A stretch of DNA of 64,000 nt, from contig NC_066838.1 in NCBI RefSeq assembly GCF_001640805.2, positions 10,751,132 to 10,815,131 on the forward strand. Direction: 5' to 3'. The notes under the pieces are model-generated. The model made no database searches. It saw only the letters and a program-made list of their open reading frames with translations, and was not told the DNA's origin. The position numbers and the translations under genes were made by a program. Below, one piece after another: positions 39,201 through 49,821 of the stretch (positions within the stretch are counted from its first letter, which is position 1; the number at the start of each line of letters is the position of its first letter). The stretch comes from Lates calcarifer (lineage: Eukaryota; Chordata; Actinopteri; Centropomidae).

Positions 39201-39400
39201 CAAACCAAACCCGCAGCGACGGTGTCTTCTAACATGGAGTTGTGTCGAGTGAAGGTTTTTAAATTCAACTGTATAAATTCATTTAGGGAGACGAAAAGTG
39301 TGGTCTGGTCGGCGTCGGCGTTCAGTCTGAGCGTCCTGCTCGTCCACAGGATGAGGACTGTAGTTGCCTGCGCGCGCGCGGCGGCGGCAGTGGCACATGG
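38860..39400 (-). promoter_or_regulatory. CpG-rich block, probable contactin promoter
   Basis: In an AT-rich window this block alone has dense CpG dinucleotides, including ctcggcggcgac near 38919, ggtcggcgtcggcg near 39308 and gcgcgcgcgcggcggcggc near 39371. It also has a C-run at 38946-38959. It sits just upstream of the inferred exon 1 donor. I saw no TATA box placed for the minus strand, consistent with a dispersed CpG promoter. Promoter function is inferred from composition and position. Confidence 0.55.
38946..38968 (+). repeat. C-rich homopolymer tract in the promoter/exon 1 block
   Basis: A run of 14 C residues is followed by gcc and a second C run. On the transcribed minus strand it is a G run within or next to the inferred leader exon. 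Confidence 0.9.
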
Positions 39401-40204
39401 GACATCAGATATACAGTAGGCTTGTTTATTTATTTATTTAGTTAGTTAAGTTTTTCACGCTGCAAGTTCACACCAGTTTCTCCTCATCGCCATGTCCTTA
39501 AACTAACATGGGGACATACGACTCTTTATTTAATTGTTTGTTTATTAATTTATTAAGTTATCTATTATTAGTGTGCGTCTGTTTATGGGTATTACGGCAT
39601 TAAAACAATGAAAAAATGAAAAAAACGTTTGCCATTATCAGAAAGATGCACGTAAACTATCAAACGTATTCATTATACAGAGTGGACCTTGTGTATTTTT
39701 ATATACTATTGACTTATTACTACTAATGCATTAAAGTGCTGCATTTTAATATTGTGGTTGGTTATGGCAGACCAAATTCCAACTACTTATAATGTTTGGT
39801 AGTTTAGTCATTAGCTAATGATGCATCATATTTTATAAATGATCAGATGTCTACTATGTAAAATCTTAAAACCCTCTCCACACCCACAGTCCACAAACAC
39901 AGGTGTTTTCACTTATGTTGCTTAATGAGAGCTCTTCTCTGTGTAGGACTGTGTAGGCGTGTACAAACTGTGCTTGACTGACATCTCCCTCACTCGTCTG
40001 TTGATTTTGTTGCTTTGTTGTACCTGTTAGGATGGGAACCCTTTGTGCACTGCCATTCTTATTAGTTATCATTCATATTATTAATAGGTAGAGTTTGGTG
40101 ACATCACATATTATCATATAGTGTCACCCAACATATATCTGATAGGAGGTCTAATCAGATTAACTGGCAACAGTAAAGCATCTAGATACTGTAGCTGTCA
40201 GATA

Positions 40205-40340
40205 ATGTAGTGGATTTTTTTTAAAAGTACAATTATTCCCTCTGAAATGTAGTAAAGTAGCATAACATGGATATACATTAGTACAAGCACCTAAAACTGT
40301 ACTCAAGTACAGTACTTGAATAAATTACTCTCCACCATGT
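40205..40340 (-). repeat. Dispersed fish repeat copy (aagtac-rich family), inverted
   Basis: The plus strand reads aactgtactcaagtacagtacttgaa and attactctccaccatg, the reverse complement of the familiar start gtggaaagtaactaagtacat of a common fish repeat. A copy in the other orientation lies at 40501-40605. Confidence 0.55.
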
Positions 40341-40500
40341 TCAAACATGAATAAAACTTGTGAGGGGAGAGTGTGACTTGCAAGAATGAGAACTTACTGA
40401 AAAAGAGGTAAAACTCTAAAGCAGCTAAATCTTTGTTACAGAGGTAGCAATAGCCTGTATGTAATGTCAATCCTATATACTGTGTACAGCATGTTCATTA

Positions 40501-40605
40501 CAGTGATGGAAAGTAACTAAGTACATTTACATTTACATTTAAGTCCTACTGTATCTATAAGTGTATTGAGGTACTTGTACTAGCATTTCAGTCATTTAGG
40601 CTACA
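40501..40605 (+). repeat. Dispersed fish repeat copy (aagtac-rich family), forward
   Basis: It begins cagtgatggaaagtaactaag and continues with tacatttacatttacattt and gaggtacttgtacta, typical of the same family as 40205-40340. The copy is short and has a local triplication of acattt. Confidence 0.6.
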
Positions 40606-40803
40606 TGTTAGCTACATGCTAATGTAGCAATAATCATAATATATATAACATGATAATAATAATATATATAATCCAATATATTTAATACATATACAATATA
40701 AACCTCAAAACTGAAAGGAAGAATTCTGCATAATGACTTAATGGCACACTAGCATTTGTTTTTGATACTTAAATTATATTTATATATACAGTACAGTTCC
40801 CCA

Positions 40804-40910
<107 letters not shown>

Positions 40911-42959
40911 GCAGCTGGGCTGTGCATGTTTGGCATTTCTTGTCACAGTGTTTTACTGTCTTTGTATAAGTGACATTAATTTTTCCCCCACACACAGTTG
41001 GAGTTTAGTAATAAATGATGTTGCCTCTTTAGAGCTCTGTTGCTTCCCTCCTGTTGGTTTAAAAAGTCACACACAAAAAACTGATGATTAAGGCATTCCA
41101 CCTTAAATATCCTACCATTGTGGCAGTGGTTGTAAGTGTGATAAAATTATTCACAGTTTTTCATAAATATTCATAATTTTTAATCATGAGGTGTTAACGT
41201 TATGTGTCCACCCCCTGTATGTGGTATTGCAAATTAACACACAATTTAAAGAAGAAACAGAAAAAACAAATCTGTGTCAGCTGATAGGAGATATGAGTGT
41301 GTGATCATGCACTTGCTTCTCATCACTGCTTCTACACAAAACGGCAGAGATGGCAAGTTCATGAAGTTTAAACAGTCAGACCTTGTTACATGCACTGTGC
41401 CTCTGGCTCATAATCCACTCGTAATGTTGAGTAGGATTTAAGAGAATCTACTTCTGTTTGAGCCAATGGGAGAGCGATAATTACAGAAGAAATTAATGAA
41501 TGCCCCGCTGAGCCTTTGGAAAGGCGAAAAGAAAAAAAAGAATATTTGGATTAACCTACTGAATGAACATTTAGTATTCCTTAGCCACCCATGCACACAG
41601 CTAATAATGGCACATCAAAGCTCCAAGGAACACTTAATAGTATAGCTACCCTAAACATGAATATCTGCAACTAGGACTGAATATTTGATGAATTCTTTGA
41701 TTTCTCAAGACCAGATGGAAATTTTCATATCTGTTTTGCCACAATGACTTCTTCCAAAGAAAAACCAACTGATACATTGTGCAGTTTTACTAATTTCTCT
41801 CTGCTCTCCATGGGGATAAATGTTGCATGCATCCAGGCCCATGAGACATCAAGCTTTTCATTGTTTTTTGGAAGATTTCATATAAATAGATGAATTACAT
41901 TTGACCAGAGCCAGTAATGAAATGCTGAAATGAGCAACCTGGAGCTGAAAAGGAAGACAAGGATTTTCACAGCCGTGTGTGTGAGAGCAAGAAAAGGTAG
42001 ATTAATTCTCTGCAGAGGTCCCACACTGCCACAGACACCACAGTCAAATGATGATCTTGAATAAAATCTTGTCTGTAATTAGAAACATTTTCACTGACTT
42101 CTATTTGTCAAACTGTTATATGTCAAGCTCATCTTATATTTGCCTCTGATTGTCAACTTTACCTATACATCAATTCTAAACCTTTTTCCCAGTGTTCAAC
42201 TTGGTGAGATGTACAAACTGGCTCTGTTTAATTTTAGGAAAATAGATCTGATATGCTGTGCTGAAAAATATACTCAAACAACAGAATCACCACACTATGA
42301 AAGCAGCAAATTGCCTGTACTCTTGCTGCCATTAATAGGTAGCTACTGCAGAAACTAATAATTAACCAAAAAGCTCTCTACAAAAAAATGTGAAAATGTA
42401 ATTGCCCAGTTCTTGACTCATTAGGTTGTTGCAGCTAAATCAACAGTGTATTTCACTCTGTGTTCTCACAACCTTGTTTTTTACTTCAGAAATGTACTTT
42501 TAGGAATTTTACTTTTTTCTGTCTTTTTTTTTTTTAATCACCTCATTTTGCATTTTAGGCAAACTGGTTTAACTGGTGCTTAAGAGAAGTGGCTAAGTTG
42601 AAGGGGGATTTCATACTGGACCTCTACTCTCTGTTAAAGCAAAGTTTCTGGCAGAGTTTCTGGTGGATTGGGTGTGCATTGACTGAGTTAGGGCAGTCCT
42701 CACTGCCCTTGTCTCTGCATGATGTCATTCAGTTCTAATCAAATCAAGCACAGTCAGCAGCTCAGTCACCTGCTCAGTATTGCAGATAACACACTGGAGT
42801 TTATCCTTAGGACAGAAGGATGGATGGAGCTAAACGCAAGGCTGATGCCTGATGTGAGGACACTTTCTGTTACTGACCTGTAACACTGGACCAGGAAAGA
42901 CTGTGATATTACATTTTTTTCAGCTGAAAGGGCAAGAACAGCCACTATTCAATCTTTTA

Positions 42960-43980
42960 CTGTGGCCTTTGAGTGGACATATATTTTCATATATAAAAAC
43001 CCTCTGCAATACCAGAAAATCCTATTATTCATCATTAATAGAAGGAAATAATACCAACCTGAGGTCTCTTTGGTTTCTCAGCACTATAGCCAGGCTGAAG
43101 GAGACTCATAGCTATATAGAACCACCATGAACTCCTTTAACTCTCAGTGGTAATGACTACAAGAGCAGTAAAGTAGCCTTGGAATCAACTGTAACACCTG
43201 ATTTGTATTTTCTCTCTTATAGATCTCTCTGAGCTAATTTCTTTCTTCTAACTAACAAACTTTCTTCTTCTAAACCACCAACTTGTCATTTAGATCCTAT
43301 TCCAACCAGGCTGGGATGCTTTATTTTTAATTAACACTTACATATTAGATCTGATAAATTCATCTTTTGTAACAGGCTACATACTGCAGGCTTTTAAGGG
43401 TGCAGTAATTAAAGCTCTGCTTAGAAATCCTACTCTTGATTTCAGATGCTTTAGCCACTACATCCAGCCTCCCCTTTATTTCTAAAATCCTTGATAAAGC
43501 TGGTTGCAAACCAATTATGTGATTATTTGCATAGGAATGGTAGAAACACCATGGGTGAAAATTACCAAAGATCTTCTCATGGCCTCAGGCGGTGGGCTGG
43601 AGCATATTATTAGGATTAAAGGAACTGCATTAACTGGCTTAAGTCATATCTGTCAAATAGATTCCAGTTTTGACTTTTCCATGCAGGCAAAATTTACTCA
43701 TGGAGTTCCGCAGGGTTCTGTGCTAGGGCCAATATTTTTCACATTATATATGCTTCCTTTAGTCAGTATTACCAGGAAGCACCACATACATTTCCATTAC
43801 TACACAGACAATGCCAAGTTATGTTTATCTCTGAAGCCAGATGAAACTAATCAAGTAGTTAAACCTTGGGCATGTCTTAAAGATGTAAAGACCTGAGTGA
43901 CCTGTCATTTTTTCCCTCTAAATTCAAACAAAACTGAAGTTATTGTACTGAACATCTCAGAAAAAAACACTATCTAAGTG
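42960..43980 (+). pseudogene. LINE retrotransposon remnant (L2/CR1-like reverse transcriptase), inactive
   Basis: Non-LTR retrotransposons encode a reverse transcriptase for copy-and-paste insertion. Three plus-strand patches recall fish LINE proteins. A segment at about 43005-43130 has SYYSSLI and ARLKETHS. One near 43390-43430 has AVIKALLRNPTLD. One at 43504-43896 has GVPQGSVLGPI (from 43702) and LSLKPDETNQV. The catalytic YADD box reads YTDN. Stop codons and frame changes separate the patches, and SNKTEV near 43930 continues after a stop. The 5' and 3' ends are missing. Clade assignment is from recall of motif patterns and is tentative. Confidence 0.8.
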
Positions 43981-43984
43981 AGTC

Positions 43985-44215
43985 AGAACAGTTAAGTTGC
44001 AGGCTGTGAGACTAAAACAATTAGCTGAAAGTCACTGTTAACCTGCACAGAGCTGAGAGAAAACGTAGAGCCGGGTGATAATTATCAGCAAACTCTTTCA
44101 GTTGTGTACTGTTAGTAACACCACACAAGAAATATCAACATATGTCATCTGAGGCTACCCCATAAGTAAATTAATCAAACAATGAAATTAGTCATTAGTT
44201 GCAACCTTAGTTCCT
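43985..44215 (+). repeat. Dispersed fish repeat fragment
   Basis: The phrases acagttaagttgcaggctg, aacaattagctgaaagtcac, gataattatcagc, tgttagtaacacc and ttagtcattagttgcaacct occur in this order in a common fish repeat. It separates the two LINE remnants. Confidence 0.5.
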
Positions 44216-44389
44216 TATATGTGAATTCACATCTCCTCACTTTCGTCTCATGGTTATTGGTTGGACAGTATAATGCAAGAATGTCCCCATGTCCCCCTCT
44301 CCTCTCAGCTCAAACTTACCTTTAGAGTTGAAGCCCACCAAGACAAGTGTTGTTCATAAACTGAAAAAGCTTGATGGACAAGTATGGAC

Positions 44390-44610
44390 ATACATTCAGT
44401 AGAGTGAGAGTAGGAGAAGAAAAAAGCATGCATCCCTGCGGTACACCTGTGTTTGCAGCCTGAGGTTTGACAGGTAGCTGTCATCGATTTGTCAGGAAGT
44501 CTGATATCTGCCCACTCATGGAGGGAGCAATGTATAGCTGCAATACATAGGTTTGGGATAATAGTGTTGAAAGCACAAATGAAGTCAACAAACAGGATCC
44601 AGAAGGAGAA
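44390..44610 (-). pseudogene. Second LINE reverse-transcriptase remnant, opposite strand
   Basis: The minus-strand translation gives LFVDFICAFNTIIP at about 44600-44560, matching the conserved RT motif A pattern FxDFSSAFNTI. About 115 bases further on, TGVPQGCML (44449-44423) matches the GVPQGCVLSP motif of Rex/CR1-type elements. The two motifs are in different frames, so at least one frameshift separates them. Only a few hundred bases survive. The fragment lies some 400 bases from the plus-strand LINE remnant and is a distinct insertion. Confidence 0.65.
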
Positions 44611-45527
44611 AGACAGAACAAAAACTATAGGGCTTGTGTTGACTGTTTATATTTCACAAGCTAATGTAGGCAAGGGAGAATTTGAAAGAGCAGGTCTGGC
44701 TCAGGCTTCATTCTGATGAGGGTGAAAAAAAATGAAGAACATGAAGCAATTAGAAATAGTATTTTGAAGAAAGCACAATAGCTCTCTGACTCATATTCAC
44801 TGGCTACATTTTTTTCAATATGGATGTTTAAAGTAGGACAATGGGGTCACAAGACTTTGACCCCAATTTTCCAATGACACACTTTGAGTTTTGAGTTCGC
44901 TTTGAGTAGGCTAAAGATAAGAGGAGTGGGTACAAAACAAGTTAAATATGTTGACAGTGAACATTTTCCAGATGTGTTTTGGTGTGAACATTTCCTCATG
45001 ATGTTTATTTCCTGATACATTTTTTTCTATCTGAATATAATTTTCAGGAGACAGAGTTGGAAATATGGGTCAGCATACTTTCTCAGATTTCTTGGTTTGA
45101 AAAAAATCTTACCTTACCCAAGAGGAAGCAACATCATTAAACAGCTGATGAAAAGAGAGGCATATAAGAGAGTCTATATCTATCTTGTATCTACTTGTAA
45201 TTTTCCTTCATATAAGAGCTGAGACACAGCATATCCCTATTGTCCACGCTCCCAATGTGTTTTCACTGTTTAATTTAATAGAGCTTATGCTGTCATGTTG
45301 TTTGTCTGTAATGTTTGGTTAAGATTTTTCATATTGCTTCTGTTTTTGAACTTATCATCTACCCAACTTGTTATACATAAAACTGCTATTTTTATATGCA
45401 CAATTTGTGCTTTCCATTATAAACTTCTTGGAACTATGTGCCATGTATCATCTGTTGCTGATCATGAAATGAGCAAACTTGAAGATGTTTGCAAGTTTGT
45501 TTACAACTCTATCAGAGCATTAAGTTG

Positions 45528-45529
<2 letters not shown>

Positions 45530-45575
<46 letters not shown>

Positions 45576-45590
45576 GTATGTATATATGTA
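45530..45590 (+). repeat. (CA)n microsatellite with TA/TG tail
   Basis: A CA run of about 19 units is followed by TATATATG and a short tatg-type tail. Confidence 0.95.
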
Positions 45591-46839
45591 TTAGTGTATA
45601 TATTCTTGTCGCGTGTTATCATGATATTGTGTGTATGTAGTGTAAGATAATAGTTCCTGTCAGTTTCTCTGTCAGAAAAACACTCCAGGGATCAGTGGCA
45701 ATCTTCATGAATGCAGCATTACTAACAGAGGTGCTCATTATCTAATGATATATGTCTAACACCAGACAAGCGCTCAGAAATATTTCCATGAGAAAACTTG
45801 ACTATTTTTTTGCTAATTAGTCATGTACGTTTGAAATGATGCAACACAAGGGCTTTGACATTGATTTGTGACTTCTGGCTCCATGGGCCAAATTTTCTGG
45901 GTGGGAGATATCTCACAGAAAATCAAGAGGTTGAGGTTTTCTCTCTTACCACCAGCCTTCACTTGCTGCACACTAATGACTGTCTTGCCAAAGCATTTAA
46001 CCTTGAGCCAATCTGTCTTCTCACTTAGAAAAGCTGAGTTCTTGAACCATGAAATGGAGGTAGTTGTCCCTCTGAAAAGAGGCTACAACCCAGAGTACTT
46101 CAAGATTAATCTATTATTGGCATTTCAAATGTCACAAAGTCGTAGATTGGAGTTATTATTAGAACCTTGTTATTTCAGTCTGATTTTTGTGAGTTTTACT
46201 CTCGCAAGCTTTTCCTTATGAATAGGAAATTCAAGTGCCTATGTACGCAGCTGTCTCAATGCAGCCAGGGAGCAATGTGAAATGGGATGAAGGGATGTGG
46301 CATCCACTGGATGTAACACAATCAAAGCAAAACCTGTATGCCGATATTCCCCCTGACTTTTCATTTGTGTGTGTGAGAGAGCGTGTGTGTGCACCTGTGC
46401 AAATTAAATATATTTTGAAGCATATCACACTTCTGAAAGAGAATCTGAAATGTACCAACAAAGATTTATATGATGCCCATCCCCTTGAGCTTTTAGTCTC
46501 TATGGTAGTTAGGAAATATTCTTGATTTGAAGTGACAGCTCTTCGAAGTACAAACTGACAGTGACAAAATGACAACTTCAACCTCTGCTGAGCATAAAAT
46601 CAGAAAAGTTGCATTCTGTACGTGTGCAGTTGCGGGGTGGCTGTGCAAATGCATATGTAAATCCACGCCCTTGAGGTGTTTTCACTAATTTGTATGTCAG
46701 AGGTATAGCAGACTTATGGGTTTACTGTTCTATTTTTTTTTCCACACATTTGCGTGTGTGTCAAGCTGTTGGAGCGCACAAGGGCCACCCACTTTTAGGA
46801 ACATTTTGTGTGGGAGTGGTATGATTAGTATGTTCACAT

Positions 46840-47370
46840 ATTAATTCTGAATTTAATGAGCTGAGATAAATTTTCCAAATGTTTTTCCAAATGTAAATGC
46901 ACCAAAGACACTTTGAAGATGCGTTGTGATGCGATTGGCCAAACCACCTCCAAAGGTGGTCAGGGACGCATTGTGATCGCATTGAACCCAAGTGTAAATG
47001 CAATTGCCTTGTCAATCCACATACAACAACTTAACAACTCACCAGTGAGGTAGCAGCTTGATAGCCAGTAAGCTATCAATGTTATTCAAGGTACCTGTGG
47101 ATGAAGTGAAGATGAAACCAAGTGTCTGCTTTCAAATGGTCAGAAGAAGCGAAACTTGGTAATTCATATTGCAACTGAGCAAGTTATGAAGCAATGGCTA
47201 AAAAAATGGTGGAGAACAGCTACACAAAAAATAAAACACAGCAAGCATGGCTGAACCCCTCGAAAAATAAGAAGAGGATGTGACATAAGCTGGATAGGAT
47301 CTCAATGAGATCTGAATGTGGACACTGGAGACACATTTTAACACCAGGTGTAAATGTAATCAGGTTAAAA
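46840..47370. repeat. Possible decayed DNA-transposon-like repeat
   Basis: The segments aagtgtaaatgcaattgcc, aaatgtaaatgcacc and, at the far end, acaccaggtgtaaatgtaatcagg, with internal gcgatcgcatt-like motifs, recall fish repeats whose termini read ttacacctggc. Boundaries are uncertain. Confidence 0.3.
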
Positions 47371-47385
47371 TCAGATCTAGATACA

Positions 47386-47445
47386 ATATACTATACAAAT
47401 ATACATATACACATACACATAAATATACAAATATACTTCTGATTC
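47386..47445 (+). repeat. Low-complexity atac-type tract
   Basis: This is an imperfect repeat of atatac, atacac and aaatatac units. It lies just beyond the possible transposon-like repeat at 46.84-47.37 kb. Confidence 0.6.
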
Positions 47446-49743
47446 TTATTTTTATTTTATTTATTTTTTCCACCTCCCATGCAAATCATTAAGTCCATCA
47501 GGTAACATTAACATCTAAAGAAATGATTTGCCACCCAAGGTCTTCTTCCCATGAGCATCAATTGTGTGTTTGTCTCTCTCGCTAAAATTATGTGTACAGT
47601 GATTATAATTACACAGTATGCATAAGCTTTATCCTTACCAGAAGATAAAGCCAGAAAACCCTCCGGCCCCCAGAAAAGGCCTTGCCCTTGATTCCATTTC
47701 AAACAGCAACATCGTCAGAATCTGTGTTGTACTTGCCCCGGACACAGAGGGAGCGAGAGAAACCTACTCACCAGGAATTTTAGTACTACTGCTCTGAGAT
47801 TTAGGGAGTGATATGGTTTAGCTTTCATATTCTTTGTCTCCAGTACACCTCTGCAGTGGCAGCAATTGTGACTGTGTCTCTCCTGTCTAATGAATAATGC
47901 ACACTAAGACACCCTGAGTTATCCAAAACCAAGTCCCTCTTATCCCTGTTTGAGCACATTGATTTCCTAGCTCTCACCAGCATCTGCAGAGGCTCAAAGG
48001 CCGCTCCTGTGTGTGGGATAGAGGGATAAAAGAACAACAACAAGGCAAGCATCATGCTTGTAGTGCACTCGTGGATACTCTGGAGTTCGCTGCCTGGAGC
48101 TCAGATGAAAGCAGAGGCCACATCATCACAGTCCTTATGATATCTGTAATTAGAAAACCAGTTGAACTGATCTGTGGTAACTGTGCATCAACTTTGCAGC
48201 GATTATGTTCAAAACAGGTAACTGACATTTGGCCCTGATGGATGCTTACGGTATTTCAAGGTGATGGAGCCTGAAGTAAATCCTTTGTAATTATCTACTG
48301 GCACAAGGAGAGAGCTTTTAATGAGCTGCAGACAAGGATGCTGAAACACCCTCTGTTCTACTGTTAAAACCAATTCTCATTTTTCACAATCAGTACCATC
48401 AGTCACCCAAGAGAAATGATTATATGCAACATTTATTGCAATCATAGCATATAGAGAGGATGAGAGCTGCAATTTCTTATCAATGTGTAAAACATTAGAG
48501 CTGGGAAAACAATGTCTATTTACCCAGTCATTCATTTGAGATAATTCAGTTGTACACCTTTTCTCCCTGAGTGCTATCAAATGGATCCCAAATATTTTCA
48601 AAAGTTTCAATGTTGCATGAGAAGTTATTGATCTTACAACGTAAAGAGGCCACAGAAGTGCACAACTATGGCTATTTCTCACTAAAATGTTGCTGGAGAA
48701 CACTAATAGTCTTCAGATGCCTCGTCTCTAAAAGAGGAAAGGCACCAAGAGAACAGAGTGTATTATAGGCAACGGTTTCAGAATTCAAGGTCTTTCTACT
48801 GTCACCATCTGTCCCATATTTAACAATTTCAGATTAAATCAATATTAATCTTCTGCTGACCAAAAGGGACTTTGCTCCCATTCAAATAAACCAATCCAAT
48901 TTGATAAGGAGCCAGACTATTTGGATAAGCGTTGTGAGCAAATCAGCATGAGATACTCTCTTGGAGATTGTCTATTTTCTCCTCATCCTTGATTGCTTTA
49001 AGGACTTAGTGCACTGGAAAGTAAGTTTAGCGGAGTTTGATCACTACTAGGGACAAGTCGTTTGAGGAAGGCTTGCTGAATACTCAAATAGCTCACATAT
49101 CGAAAGGCCACAAGAGCAAAGTATATGGTATAATCTCACTTCTTGAGTCAAATCGTAGGAATCAGAAAAATGATGAGTGGCCTCCAGTAACGCCCCATAT
49201 AATCTAACTCAAGGGAACATTTTTCACTGTGTTCCAAAATGTATAGAAATCAATATTTAATCTGCACCAAATATTGGACAATGCACAAAAGAGCCTGAGA
49301 TACAAAATGCTAGACAGTTACAGCAGTTTGCTGTCAATGGAATGACTAAGCTTTTAGAAAGGATTAGAAATAAACTTTGTTGTCTGGAAAAGCATCATTG
49401 TTGCATTAAGTGGATTTTAGAATACCACCACCTTGTGTGTGCAGGGGCTCAGATCCCAGCAGTCTCTGCAGGTGGCAGAGCAATAAGTTCACCCTCGACA
49501 GTCACTGGATTCCTCGCTGTCATTTGATGAATAAGCATTTGTGGGGGATAAGAAATACATTTTGTGGCTGGAACGGAGCATCACAGCCGCAGACAGCAGA
49601 ACGCCATGCCTGGACTTGTTGTCTTGTTGAAGGTGACCTCAGCATTAGACAGAACAATAAGTTTGCATGACATCGCGGCTGCTGTGGGTATGATCAAGAT
49701 GGTAATTCATGCCTGTTCTGTACAATGCCTTGTCTGCCTGAAA

Positions 49744-49779
49744 TGTGTGTGTCTGTGTCTGTGTGTGTGTCTGTGTGTG

Positions 49780-49819
<40 letters not shown>
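49744..49819 (+). repeat. (TG)n microsatellite with interruptions
   Basis: TG repeats are interrupted by single tc and gc steps, with the longest pure run at 49787-49818. Confidence 0.95.

Positions 49820-49821
<2 letters not shown>

Noticed and set aside
39222..39419. 65-codon plus-strand open frame in the CpG-rich block, possible divergent gene
   Set aside because: The translation is dominated by the GC repeat (an alanine run), and I saw no convincing plus-strand donor or downstream exon. A divergent non-coding transcript remains possible but unsupported.
44281..44720. Possible host exon around the plus-strand open frame at 44489-44716
   Set aside because: The minus strand of this area carries LINE reverse-transcriptase motifs, so the plus frame is a shadow of a decayed retrotransposon.
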